NCBI GenBank assembly: GCA_026985975.1
Contig: JALSPL010000490.1
Location: forward strand, 1-7,359
Reading direction: 5' to 3'
From: Anaerolineae bacterium
GTDB taxonomy: Bacteria; Chloroflexota; Anaerolineae; J102
DNA: 7,359 bases
Shown here: positions 1 through 5,957 of the stretch, one piece after another
How positions within the stretch are numbered: the first letter of the stretch is position 1
Layout: every line of letters begins with the position of its first letter
The notes under the pieces: model-generated
Told to the model about the DNA's origin: nothing
The model's database searches: none
The model's input: only the letters and a program-made list of their open reading frames with translations
Translations under genes and position numbers: made by a program

Positions 1-174
1 GAGGATTTTGTTCAGGCGCTTGAAGCCCAGGCCCGAGCGCAGCAATTGCCGCTGCGTGCCCTCGCCGCAATCCACCATGAATCGCTGGTCGCGGTGCTGG
101 ATGATGGCGCTGGAAAGCCCGCGCTGGATGGAGGGCGCTGATGCGGATGTGCCCAGAAAGGTCAGCTCGATCAT
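1..174 (-). CDS. rnz: Ribonuclease Z, N-terminal part (runs off the left edge)
   Basis: The 58 visible residues begin MIELTFLGTSASAPS and continue to FMVDCGEGTQRQLLRSGLG. This is the N-terminus of the tRNase Z branch of the metallo-beta-lactamase fold: the first beta strand with the FLGT turn, then the D-CGEGTQ-Q-L motif that precedes the zinc-binding HxHxDH motif. That metal motif lies beyond the edge and cannot be checked. Family knowledge: RNase Z is a cytoplasmic endonuclease that trims the 3' ends of tRNA precursors. The ATG at 174 is chosen because the protein starts exactly where the family does. It is only 5 bases after the stop of the QueD-like gene, with just a weak purine-rich stretch (GAGAAA) as ribosome site, so translation is probably coupled to that gene. 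Identity is confident; completeness is unknown. Confidence 0.9.
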   Translation of the reverse strand, partial: MIELTFLGTSASAPSIQRGLSSAIIQHRDQRFMVDCGEGTQRQLLRSGLGFKRLNKIL

Positions 175-179
175 GCAGT

Positions 180-554
180 TTATTTCTCGATGTCGTATAG
201 CGCCCAGACATCCTCATCCCGCCACAGCCGCACGCTGATGGCGGTGAGGTCAGGCGCATAAAGCGACCCGTCGATGGCGTCGCCCAGCGTCTGGGCAAAG
301 GCTTCCAGCGTGGGAATTCTCCCCTCGAAAGCTGCGGTTTCATTCAAGTTTTTGTCGCGATAAAGGCTGAGGATGTCATCCAGTTCCGTCTCCAGGGCGT
401 CCAGATCCAGCACCATGCCCTGGCTGTCCAGCTCTTCAGCTTCCAGCATGACTTCCAGCAGATAGAGATGGGATCGCATGGGGTGTTCGGCGTCCGGTTG
501 GAGGGCGGTGTGATGATGGGCGATGAATTTTTTGCGTAAAGCGAGGGTAAACAT
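180..554 (-). CDS. QueD/PTPS-fold protein, catalytic residues largely missing
   Basis: A 124-residue protein whose pattern matches the 6-pyruvoyl/6-carboxy-tetrahydropterin synthase family: F-x-AHH at 10-14, a His-containing strand (RSHLYLLEV, 27-35), GMVLDLDAL (46-54), NLN at 69-71 and PTLE at 81-84. Real family enzymes bind zinc with one His in the AAH motif and two in HGH, and use a Cys, the Asp-His pair of LDHxxLN and a late Glu. Hand-aligned to E. coli QueD, HGH becomes RSH, the Cys is absent, LDHHYLN becomes YRDKNLN, and the late Glu is replaced in SVRLW. Two of three zinc His and the pterin-anchoring PTxE Glu remain. It is probably not a normal synthase; a binding or structural role is inferred. 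Start at 554 has AAGGA six bases upstream; an ATG at 602 has no ribosome site and lies at the repeat edge. It precedes rnz by 5 bases. Confidence 0.75.
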   Translation of the reverse strand: MFTLALRKKFIAHHHTALQPDAEHPMRSHLYLLEVMLEAEELDSQGMVLDLDALETELDDILSLYRDKNLNETAAFEGRIPTLEAFAQTLGDAIDGSLYAPDLTAISVRLWRDEDVWALYDIEK

Positions 555-600
555 GGCAAGTCCTTGAAAATGAAAGATGGGCTCCGCTGAAAAAAAGGTC

Positions 601-609
601 ATTTTACCA
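601..609 (-). promoter_or_regulatory. Possible extended -10 promoter for the QueD-like gene
   Basis: On the minus strand the bases read TGGTAAAAT, an extended -10 (TGn plus TAAAAT, 5 of 6 to consensus), with no recognisable -35 box at the expected distance. Transcription would start near 594, about 40 bases before the ATG at 554. The element sits at the outer edge of the left arm of the inverted repeat, so the repeat may supply the promoter. Weak evidence. Confidence 0.3.
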
Positions 610-710
610 CAGAGACACGGAGAACACGGAGAAAATCATGGCAGTTCACAGAGAAAAGACCTCCGAACCTCTACCTTTTTCTTCCTCCGTGCCCTCTGCG
701 CCTCCGTGGT
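606..710. repeat. Large imperfect inverted repeat (30-base arms)
   Basis: Arms at 606-635 and 681-710 are complementary at 22 of 30 positions, separated by 45 bases. All eight differences are transitions. In a minus-strand transcript seven become G-U pairs, so 29 of 30 positions could pair; in a plus-strand transcript only one is rescued. The left arm is built from CAC(A/G)GAGA units at 608, 616 and 625, with another at 647 in the loop; the right arm carries TCCGTG twice (685, 703). The element lies between the DUF554 stop and the QueD-like start. On the minus strand a run of seven T (590-596 in plus coordinates) follows about 10 bases after the stem, so it may end or attenuate DUF554 transcription. 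It has the look of a dispersed intergenic repeat family; only one copy is in the window. Confidence 0.75.
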
Positions 711-721
711 GAGGCTTTTTT
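700..721 (+). terminator. Small terminator-like hairpin pointing right
   Basis: GCCTC (700-704), a 6-base loop and GAGGC (711-715) are followed directly by six T. It has the form of an intrinsic terminator for plus-strand transcription, but there is no plus-strand gene upstream in the window and the stem is only 5 bp. It overlaps the right arm of the inverted repeat. It may block antisense reading into the DUF554 gene or be chance. Confidence 0.25.
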
Positions 722-742
722 CAGACGACTCAAGATGGCGCG

Positions 743-1489
743 TTAAAAAGCAATGCCCAGCCATTGTAACAGCGCCACAAAGGCGGGCGCCAAAAAGATA
801 GCGGGCAGAAAGTTGGCCGCGCGCAGGCGTTTGATGTCCAGCAGGATGAAGCCGATGCTGAGAAGCACGATGCCGCCGGTGGCGGTCATCTCGATGACTG
901 CCGGATTATCGGCGGTGACGCCGCCCAGGGCGCCGCCAAAGAGCATGGCCAGCATGGCCAGACCGCCCTGAAAGAGAAAGACGGTGATGGCGGAAAGGAT
1001 GACGCCCGGGCCCAAACTGGCGGCGAAGGCGATGGACGCGAAACCGTCCAGCACTGATTTAAGAAGCAAGAATTCGTAATTATTGACCAAGCCATCATTC
1101 ACGGCGCCAATGATGGTGAGGGGGCCCACGCAGTAGACCAGACTGGCGGTGACAAAGGCCTGCACCAGCCGCCCCTCATCTTTCTCGCCCAGACGCTGGC
1201 CAAAAGTCCGCTCCATCCACTTCCCCAGGGCATCCAGACGCTCCTCCAGTTGCATCCACTCGCCCAGCATGGCCCCGATGACGATGGCGAAGAGGGGGAT
1301 AAGGATGTTTTGGGTGGTGATGGCATTGCTGATGGCGACGATGATGGTCACCAGGCCCAGGCCGTGCAAGACGGTTTTCTGCGTGTTCTCGCTGAGCTTG
1401 TGTCCGATGAAGATGCCGATGAGACTGCCAAGGATGACGGTGGTGGTGTTGATGAGGGTGCCGGTGAGGCCGGGGATGATGACTGGCAT
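743..1489 (-). CDS. DUF554 (YdfK/YqgA-type) integral membrane protein
   Basis: A 248-residue, strongly hydrophobic protein with the DUF554 pattern. The N-terminal segment GTLINTTTVILGSLIG (10-25) matches the family's GTxxNxxxIxxGxxxG opening. The core has FVTASLVYCVGPLTIIGAVNDG (112-133), followed by LLLKSVLDGFASIAFAASLGPGV (141-163), the FQGG turn (173-176), and a late TATGGI...LLDIKRLRAANFLPA region (202-230). About six or seven membrane segments can be drawn, with one charged loop at roughly 77-107 (EWMQLEERLD...GEKDEGR). Length is close to the usual for the family. Function is unknown; a transport role in the cytoplasmic membrane is only an inference from fold type. The ATG at 1489 gives about eight residues more than typical members and lacks a clear Shine-Dalgarno sequence, so the true start may differ slightly. 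It lies 87 bases behind the peptidase gene and could share its transcript. Confidence 0.87.
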   Translation of the reverse strand: MPVIIPGLTGTLINTTTVILGSLIGIFIGHKLSENTQKTVLHGLGLVTIIVAISNAITTQNILIPLFAIVIGAMLGEWMQLEERLDALGKWMERTFGQRLGEKDEGRLVQAFVTASLVYCVGPLTIIGAVNDGLVNNYEFLLLKSVLDGFASIAFAASLGPGVILSAITVFLFQGGLAMLAMLFGGALGGVTADNPAVIEMTATGGIVLLSIGFILLDIKRLRAANFLPAIFLAPAFVALLQWLGIAF

Positions 1490-1503
1490 AGAGCTGTAAT
1501 GCC

Positions 1504-1537
1504 TGAAACGTGAGGCGTGAGAGTAATAAGTGAAACG
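1504..1537. repeat. Short 7-bp-phased repeats (TGAAACG type)
   Basis: Three consecutive heptamers TGAAACG, TGAGGCG and TGAGAGT start at 1504, 1511 and 1518, and TGAAACG recurs at 1531, one base out of phase. They lie upstream of the DUF554 start. They recall, in period and TGA start, the heptamers at 6099-6127. Too few copies to be sure they are more than chance. Confidence 0.35.
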
Positions 1538-1570
1538 AAAAGCGTCATTCAGTCAACAACTTCTCGTTTC
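1532..1570 (-). terminator. Stem-loop just after the peptidase stop codon
   Basis: Arms at 1532-1542 and 1560-1570 are complementary over 11 bases with one mismatch, which is a G-U pair in minus-strand RNA. The loop is 17 bases. The stem begins 6 bases after the peptidase stop codon. The distal arm is T-rich in the RNA sense (CTTTTCGTTTC), but no uninterrupted T run follows, so it is a weak terminator or an mRNA 3' stabilising structure between the peptidase and DUF554 genes. Confidence 0.4.
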
Positions 1571-1576
1571 CGGGGG

Positions 1577-2959
1577 TTATGTTCGGCGTAAAAAGATGGC
1601 GAGCAGGGGGATGGGCAGCAGGATGAACAGGCCCGGGCAGAAGGGCGTCTGACGTTCGTCTTTCGGCGGGATCGGCGTACTGGCGGCGGCAGTGGGCGGC
1701 GGCGTGGCCGTGGATGCCGGCGCGGCAGATGTTGGGGACGGCGATGGCGCTTGCGTCGGGGACGCAGGGGTCGCGGCGTCGGCGTCACCAAACGTCATCG
1801 GCGTGGGCGTGGGCGGAAAGGTGGGCAGGGGCCAGGGCGTGGGGGTGATCATGCTGCCGGCCGGAGCGCCCACATACTCCGCCCAATCCTGCTGAAACTG
1901 GCCCATGCTCACGCCCAGGGCATCCTGAAACGCGTCATCGGTGACCAGCCCCTTGCGATAATCGGCCATCAAGCGGGCCAATCCCTCCTCGCCATAAGTC
2001 GCGACCAGATATTTCACGGCGGACAAGCCTTCGGCGTAAGAAAGACGAATGCGAGCCTCATCATGCTGACCAAATCCGGCGGCCAGGGAGGTGAGGGGGA
2101 TGAGATCGCCCCGGCGGGCGGCGCGTTTCACCATCGACTCTGCGCCCTCATCGGTGAATTGGTTATACTGGGCGATGCCCTCATTTAGCCAAACGGGCAC
2201 GGGCGCGGCCGGATTGTACGCGGCCTGATAGAGATAGAGATGCGATATCTCATGGGGGATGACGGCGTTGAGCCAGTAGGAGTCGGGCAGTTTGGAGGTG
2301 ACGATCTGGGTGGTGACGCCGAAATCGGGAAATGCTTCGCCGCCCACCCAATCCAGGGCTACGCTGTGCCAATCGCTGAATTCTCCCAAATTGTTGTAGA
2401 CAATGATGCGAATGGGGATGGCGAGATTGGTTCCGAACAATTTTCTCTGACGATCGATTGCTTTCTGGGCGATCGCGAAGACTTTGTCGCCGAAGATGTC
2501 CGGTTTGTCGTGCCAGAGCACGGTGACGTTATCGCCCGAGCGCTCCTTCCAGTCGAAACGCGTGTCTTTGTACTCGATTCGCTGCGGTTCGCTTTCGTAA
2601 CGATTGCCGTTGGCGTCGATGACCCGCCAGCGGTAGACGATGGGCGCCCAGGGGATGATGGTGCTGTCATGCGTGTCCCATTGGTAATAAAGCGCCACAT
2701 CCTTGCCCGGCTCGATGTCGATGTTCTCCCGCGTCGTGCTGTCCGAAGCGCCATAGCGATCGAGATAATAAATGAATTGGGCTTTGACGATGCCGGCGTC
2801 GGCGCTGACCGCGCGGCTGTCGAAGGTGATGCTGTTGGGAAAGTCGATGGCGACTTCGGTGGGCGCGAAGGTGACGCCGTCCTCCGCCCGGGCGACATAA
2901 ACTCCCCCAGACAGGAGCAACAAGATGATGATGGGAAGCAGAAAAATGCGTTTTTTCAT
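1577..2959 (-). CDS. Secreted, C-terminally anchored MA-type zinc metallopeptidase
   Basis: A 460-residue protein. Residues 1-25 are a signal peptide (MKKR, a hydrophobic stretch, then ARA with cleavage before E26). Residues about 28-135 look like a beta-sandwich (alternating strands, YRWRVIDANGN). The catalytic domain has HEISH at 236-240 and WLNEGIAQY at 257-265, giving two zinc His, the catalytic Glu237 and the third ligand Glu260: the gluzincin pattern of the peptidase MA-like superfamily. From about 371 to 436 comes a Pro/Thr/Ser/Ala-rich linker with TPTP repeats, then Cys441, a hydrophobic segment (about 442-457) and RR. The protein probably acts outside the membrane on a stalk. The start at 2959 is 1 base after the stop of the TrpC-like gene, so translation is coupled; the ribosome site there is poor. 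The substrate is unknown. Confidence 0.88.
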   Translation of the reverse strand: MKKRIFLLPIIILLLLSGGVYVARAEDGVTFAPTEVAIDFPNSITFDSRAVSADAGIVKAQFIYYLDRYGASDSTTRENIDIEPGKDVALYYQWDTHDSTIIPWAPIVYRWRVIDANGNRYESEPQRIEYKDTRFDWKERSGDNVTVLWHDKPDIFGDKVFAIAQKAIDRQRKLFGTNLAIPIRIIVYNNLGEFSDWHSVALDWVGGEAFPDFGVTTQIVTSKLPDSYWLNAVIPHEISHLYLYQAAYNPAAPVPVWLNEGIAQYNQFTDEGAESMVKRAARRGDLIPLTSLAAGFGQHDEARIRLSYAEGLSAVKYLVATYGEEGLARLMADYRKGLVTDDAFQDALGVSMGQFQQDWAEYVGAPAGSMITPTPWPLPTFPPTPTPMTFGDADAATPASPTQAPSPSPTSAAPASTATPPPTAAASTPIPPKDERQTPFCPGLFILLPIPLLAIFLRRT

Positions 2960-2960
2960 G

Positions 2961-3803
2961 TCACTGCGCCCGCCCTGCGCTGACCAGTTGTTTCACTTTG
3001 CGTTGGCGCTGTTGGGGTGATTGACGCGACAGGCTTTCGCCGACCAGAATGGCGTCTGCGCCCGACGCTTTCAGCTTTTCGACATCACTGGCGTTGCGCA
3101 CGCCGCCCGCAGCCACGACCATCGTCCCTTCCGGAACCAGCGGGCGCAATCGGGGCGTCACGCTTGCATCCACCTTGAAGGTGCGCAGATCACGATGATT
3201 CAGGCAGATGATGCGGGACTCCCCTCGCAGCGCCCGCGCCAGCTCGCTCTCATCATGCACAGCCACCAGCGCCGTCATGCCCAGCTCGCGAGCGTAGGCC
3301 AGCAGACGCAGATAATCGGCGTCGCCCAGCACGGCCATGATCAGGGTGATAGCGTCAGCGCCCGCTACGCGGGATTGCAACACCTGGTAGGGATGGTGGA
3401 TGAAATCTTGGCGCAAGACCGGGGCTGCAACCTCTTTCGCCCGGAACGCTTCTTTGATGGCGGTAAGATAATCCAATTGTCCCTGGAAGAAGCGGGCGTC
3501 GGTGACGCAGGAGATGGCGGCGGCTGCGCCCGCGACGTAATCGAGCGCCATGGTGACCGCATCGAACTCCCGGGCGATGAGGCCCTTGTCGGGCGTCGCC
3601 CGCTTGACCTCGGCGATGAGGCTGAGGCCGGGCCGGGCCAGGGCCGCGGCGAAATCCACCGCGGGCGGGGTAAAGGCCAGCAGCGCCCGCAGATCCGTTT
3701 CGGGCGTCTCCGCCATGCGGGCGGAAACCTCCTGTCGCTTCCAGGCCATGATCTCATCCAGAAACTGGCCTTTGGCGATAATGCGTTGCAATCGTTTTTT
3801 CAT
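2961..3803 (-). CDS. TrpC-like protein (IGPS family) lacking key catalytic residues
   Basis: A 280-residue TIM-barrel protein clearly related to indole-3-glycerol-phosphate synthase, the tryptophan-pathway enzyme that closes the indole ring. Landmarks: FLDEIMAWKRQEV (14-26), LIAEVKRATPDKGLI (62-76), CVTDARFFQG (99-108), LRQDFIHHPYQV (130-141), LVAVHDESEL (179-188), LNHRDL (201-206), VVAAGGV (229-235) and ILVGESL (252-258). Hand alignment to the E. coli and Sulfolobus enzymes keeps Glu65, Lys67 and Asn202. The catalytic Lys of KDF is Gln132, the Glu of LVEVH is Ala181, and the Glu-Ser of ESGI is Ala232-Gly233. The phosphate-loop SPS is TPD. True IGPS activity is therefore doubtful. The ORF is open to an ATG at 3857, but that codon overlaps the promoter -10 box; 3803 is the likely start despite a weak ribosome site. 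No other trp gene is nearby. It is followed by the peptidase gene after one base. Confidence 0.85.
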   Translation of the reverse strand: MKKRLQRIIAKGQFLDEIMAWKRQEVSARMAETPETDLRALLAFTPPAVDFAAALARPGLSLIAEVKRATPDKGLIAREFDAVTMALDYVAGAAAAISCVTDARFFQGQLDYLTAIKEAFRAKEVAAPVLRQDFIHHPYQVLQSRVAGADAITLIMAVLGDADYLRLLAYARELGMTALVAVHDESELARALRGESRIICLNHRDLRTFKVDASVTPRLRPLVPEGTMVVAAGGVRNASDVEKLKASGADAILVGESLSRQSPQQRQRKVKQLVSAGRAQ

Positions 3804-3855
3804 AAAGGTGTAAAACCTGATAGGGAAAATCTCCGTACAGTATGTGAGCCTCCTC

Positions 3856-3884
3856 ATTGTACCGGCGCTCAGGAGCTATGGCAA
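3856..3884 (-). promoter_or_regulatory. Sigma70-type promoter for the TrpC-like/peptidase genes
   Basis: On the minus strand, TTGCCA (3879-3884, 5 of 6 to the -35 consensus) and TACAAT (3856-3861, 5 of 6 to -10) are separated by exactly 17 bp. Transcription should start near 3849, giving a leader of about 46 bases to the ATG at 3803. The ATG at 3857 falls inside this promoter and cannot start translation of its transcript. Confidence 0.65.
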
Positions 3885-3932
3885 TACTGGCCGCACCAAA
3901 CGACCTGTTCGAAAGCTATTTTTTCATTTCAT

Positions 3933-3961
3933 TTGCAATCGCGTTCGATTATTGCTATGAT
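3933..3961 (+). promoter_or_regulatory. Sigma70-type promoter for the DUF2207 gene
   Basis: TTGCAA (3933-3938, 4 of 6) and TATGAT (3956-3961, 5 of 6) are separated by 17 bp. Transcription should start near 3968, leaving a leader of about 100 bases before the ATG at 4068. The promoter is divergent from the one at 3856-3884; the two -35 boxes are 48 bases apart, so one regulator could touch both. Confidence 0.55.
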
Positions 3962-3975
3962 TCTAATTCGAGCGC
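3941..3975. promoter_or_regulatory. Inverted repeat centred on the DUF2207 -10 box (possible operator)
   Basis: GCGTTCGA (3941-3948) and TCGAGCGC (3968-3975) form 8-base arms with one mismatch, 19 bases apart. The centre (3958) falls within TATGAT at 3956-3961. A further TTCGAA palindrome lies at 3908-3913 between the two divergent promoters. The placement suits a repressor site, but no regulator gene is adjacent to support it. Confidence 0.35.
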
Positions 3976-4067
3976 AAATCTCACACCCGCCATCAAATCC
4001 GGCCCCAGGTTTTTTGCAACATCACAGCCTGAACGATGCGCTTTGTTCAACATTCGCGAGGATGGGA

Positions 4068-5957
4068 ATGTTCAAATCTTTTTGGCGATGGTCTCTGATC
4101 ATCCTTTTGCTCCTACTGTTCGTCGCAATTCCGGTTGCGGCGCAAAATAAAAGCGTTATCTGGAATCGTTTCGATGTCGATATCACCGTCGATTCCGACG
4201 GCTCATTCGATGTCGTCGAAAAACAGGAGATTCAGTTCATCGGCGGGCCGTTCCATTTCGGCTACCGCGATCTCAGCACTAAATACACGGAAGACATCAC
4301 CGACATCCTGGTGGGCGATGTCAGCGGCGCCTATTTGCAAAGCAACAGCGAGCAGCCGGGGACTTTTTATGTGGAGGATCGCGGGGGATCGCTTTACATC
4401 AAGTGGTTTTTCGATGAGACGACTGACGCTACCCGCACTTTTTTTATCAGCTACAAAGTGCACGGCGGCTTGAGATATTATGATGAAGGGGATCAGTTGT
4501 GGTGGAAAGCGGTTTACGCCGATCGCCCGGCTCAGGTGAAGTCCAGTGTGGTGGTGGTGAAAGTCCCGCAGCCAGCAGTCATCGACAACATGGAGGCCTA
4601 TTACACCATGGCCGACATGCAGTTGCTCGACAAGCAGACGGCCAAATTCACCGCCAAAGAGCCCATTCCGCCGGGGCAGCCTTTTGAGGTGCGGGTGCAG
4701 TTTACCCATGGCGTCGTGGCCGGAGCCGCCGCGCCGTGGCAGGCGACAGCCGAGAAAAACGAAACGATTTCGCGTTGGCGGGCGGTCGCCAACATCTTCT
4801 TCATGTTGCTGGCTTTCATGCTGGCCATCCTGGCCCCGGTGGGCGTTTATCTCATTTGGTACATCTGGGGGCGCGATCCCCGACCGCAGATCGCTCCCAG
4901 CTACCTGCCCGAACCGCCCTCGGATTTACCTCCGGGCATGGCTGGCACGCTCATCGACGAAAAAGCGGACACCAAGGATGTGCTGGCCACCATCGTGGAT
5001 CTGGCCCGTCGCGGCTACCTGCACATACAGGAGTTGGGTGAGGATGATGACAGCGGTTACTCCTCCCGCGATTTTCTTTACACCAAATTGCGCGATCCCG
5101 ATGACAACCTGCGGGAATATGAGGCCTATTTGCTGAGAAAACTCTTTGACGGAGAAAAAGACCGCAAACTCTCCGACTTGAAGAACACTTTTTACAAGTA
5201 CAACGATAAAGCCAAGCAAATGCTTTATGAATCGGTGACGGAGGAAGGCTATTTTGTGGCGAACCCCAAAAGCGTTCGCGCCAGATGGATGGCTGCGGGC
5301 GTGGCTATGTTGATGCTGGGCGGTCTTTTCATCTGCCTTGGCTATCCGTTGTTGGCCTGGCTGACGGATATGGGGATATTGCTGGCATTCGGCCCTGGTT
5401 TTTTGGGCGTGGGGCTTTTGCTTATCGCCTATTTCATGCCCAAAAAGACGCAAAAAGGCGCTGATGAAGCCGCAAAATGGAAGGCCTTCCGCACCTATCT
5501 GCGCGATATCGAACAATACACCGATTTGGAAAAAGCTACAGACATTTTCGAGCGCTACCTGCCTTACGCCATCGCTTTCGGCGTCGATAAAAAATATCTC
5601 AGCCAATGGGCGCAGATCGAAAATGCGCCGCAGCCAGCGTGGTACGGGCCTTTCTACGGCCCGCGCCCCTTCTATGGCGCCGGTCCCGGCACGCGCCCGC
5701 CCGGACACGCCAGCCCCGCACCGCAAGGGCAAGGCGGCGGCGCGCCCACTCTCAGTGGCGCCAGCAGCAACATGAGTCGCGGGCTGGCAGATATGAGCAC
5801 AGGCCTGGCCTCCATGCTCACCGTCGCCTCCAGCACCCTCACCAGTCGCCCCCAATCCTCCAGCGGCGGCAGCGGCGGCTGGTCGGGCGGCGGCTGGAGC
5901 GGCGGTGGCGGCTTCGGAGGAGGCGGCGGCGGTGGCGGTGGCGGCGGCTTTGGATAA
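4068..5957 (+). CDS. DUF2207 membrane protein with poly-glycine tail
   Basis: A 629-residue protein. A signal peptide covers 1-25 (ending VAA before Q26). Residues 26-235 form the extracytoplasmic DUF2207 domain, with GGPFHFGYRDLS (59-70) and YKVHGGLRYYDEGDQLWW (129-146). A membrane segment (241-263) leads to the GRDPRP motif (268-273) and the conserved stretch LPPGMAGTLIDEKADTKDV (287-305) followed by ATIVDLARRGYLHI (307-320), a helical domain to about 405, then two more membrane segments (409-431, 436-456). The last soluble part has WKAFRTYLRDIEQY (471-484) and RYLPYAIAFGVDKKY (496-510), then a low-complexity tail ending in uninterrupted glycines and FG. The predicted topology puts the tail in the cytoplasm. 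Function of the family is unknown. Start 4068 has GAGG six bases upstream; the frame stays open far upstream (to 3021) only because it runs antisense to the TrpC-like gene. Confidence 0.9.
   Translation: MFKSFWRWSLIILLLLLFVAIPVAAQNKSVIWNRFDVDITVDSDGSFDVVEKQEIQFIGGPFHFGYRDLSTKYTEDITDILVGDVSGAYLQSNSEQPGTFYVEDRGGSLYIKWFFDETTDATRTFFISYKVHGGLRYYDEGDQLWWKAVYADRPAQVKSSVVVVKVPQPAVIDNMEAYYTMADMQLLDKQTAKFTAKEPIPPGQPFEVRVQFTHGVVAGAAAPWQATAEKNETISRWRAVANIFFMLLAFMLAILAPVGVYLIWYIWGRDPRPQIAPSYLPEPPSDLPPGMAGTLIDEKADTKDVLATIVDLARRGYLHIQELGEDDDSGYSSRDFLYTKLRDPDDNLREYEAYLLRKLFDGEKDRKLSDLKNTFYKYNDKAKQMLYESVTEEGYFVANPKSVRARWMAAGVAMLMLGGLFICLGYPLLAWLTDMGILLAFGPGFLGVGLLLIAYFMPKKTQKGADEAAKWKAFRTYLRDIEQYTDLEKATDIFERYLPYAIAFGVDKKYLSQWAQIENAPQPAWYGPFYGPRPFYGAGPGTRPPGHASPAPQGQGGGAPTLSGASSNMSRGLADMSTGLASMLTVASSTLTSRPQSSSGGSGGWSGGGWSGGGGFGGGGGGGGGGGFG
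5863..5951 (+). repeat. GGC-rich triplet tract encoding the glycine tail
   Basis: Nearly every codon is GGC or GGT, broken by Trp, Ser and Phe codons. In-frame triplet repeats like this can change length by slippage without breaking the gene. It encodes residues from about 599 to 628 of the DUF2207 protein. Confidence 0.8.

Noticed and set aside
606..710. Possible CRISPR array
   Set aside because: Only short CAC(A/G)GAGA units with no constant repeat-spacer pattern; the structure is an inverted repeat.
577..801. 74-codon plus-strand ORF through the inverted repeat
   Set aside because: It is composed of repeat sequence and the antisense end of the DUF554 gene, without a ribosome site.
2240..2983. 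247-codon plus-strand ORF opposite the peptidase gene
   Set aside because: It is the antisense shadow of the zinc peptidase, with no ribosome site and no recognisable domain.
3804..3857. Start of the TrpC-like protein at the ATG at 3857 (18 extra residues)
   Set aside because: That ATG overlaps the -10 box TACAAT and lies upstream of the predicted transcription start; the extra residues do not match the family.
3021..4067. Plus-strand open frame continuing upstream of the DUF2207 start, antisense to the TrpC-like gene
   Set aside because: The part before 4068 has no family resemblance, runs opposite to a clear TrpC-family gene and precedes the promoter and ribosome site; the signal peptide begins at 4068.
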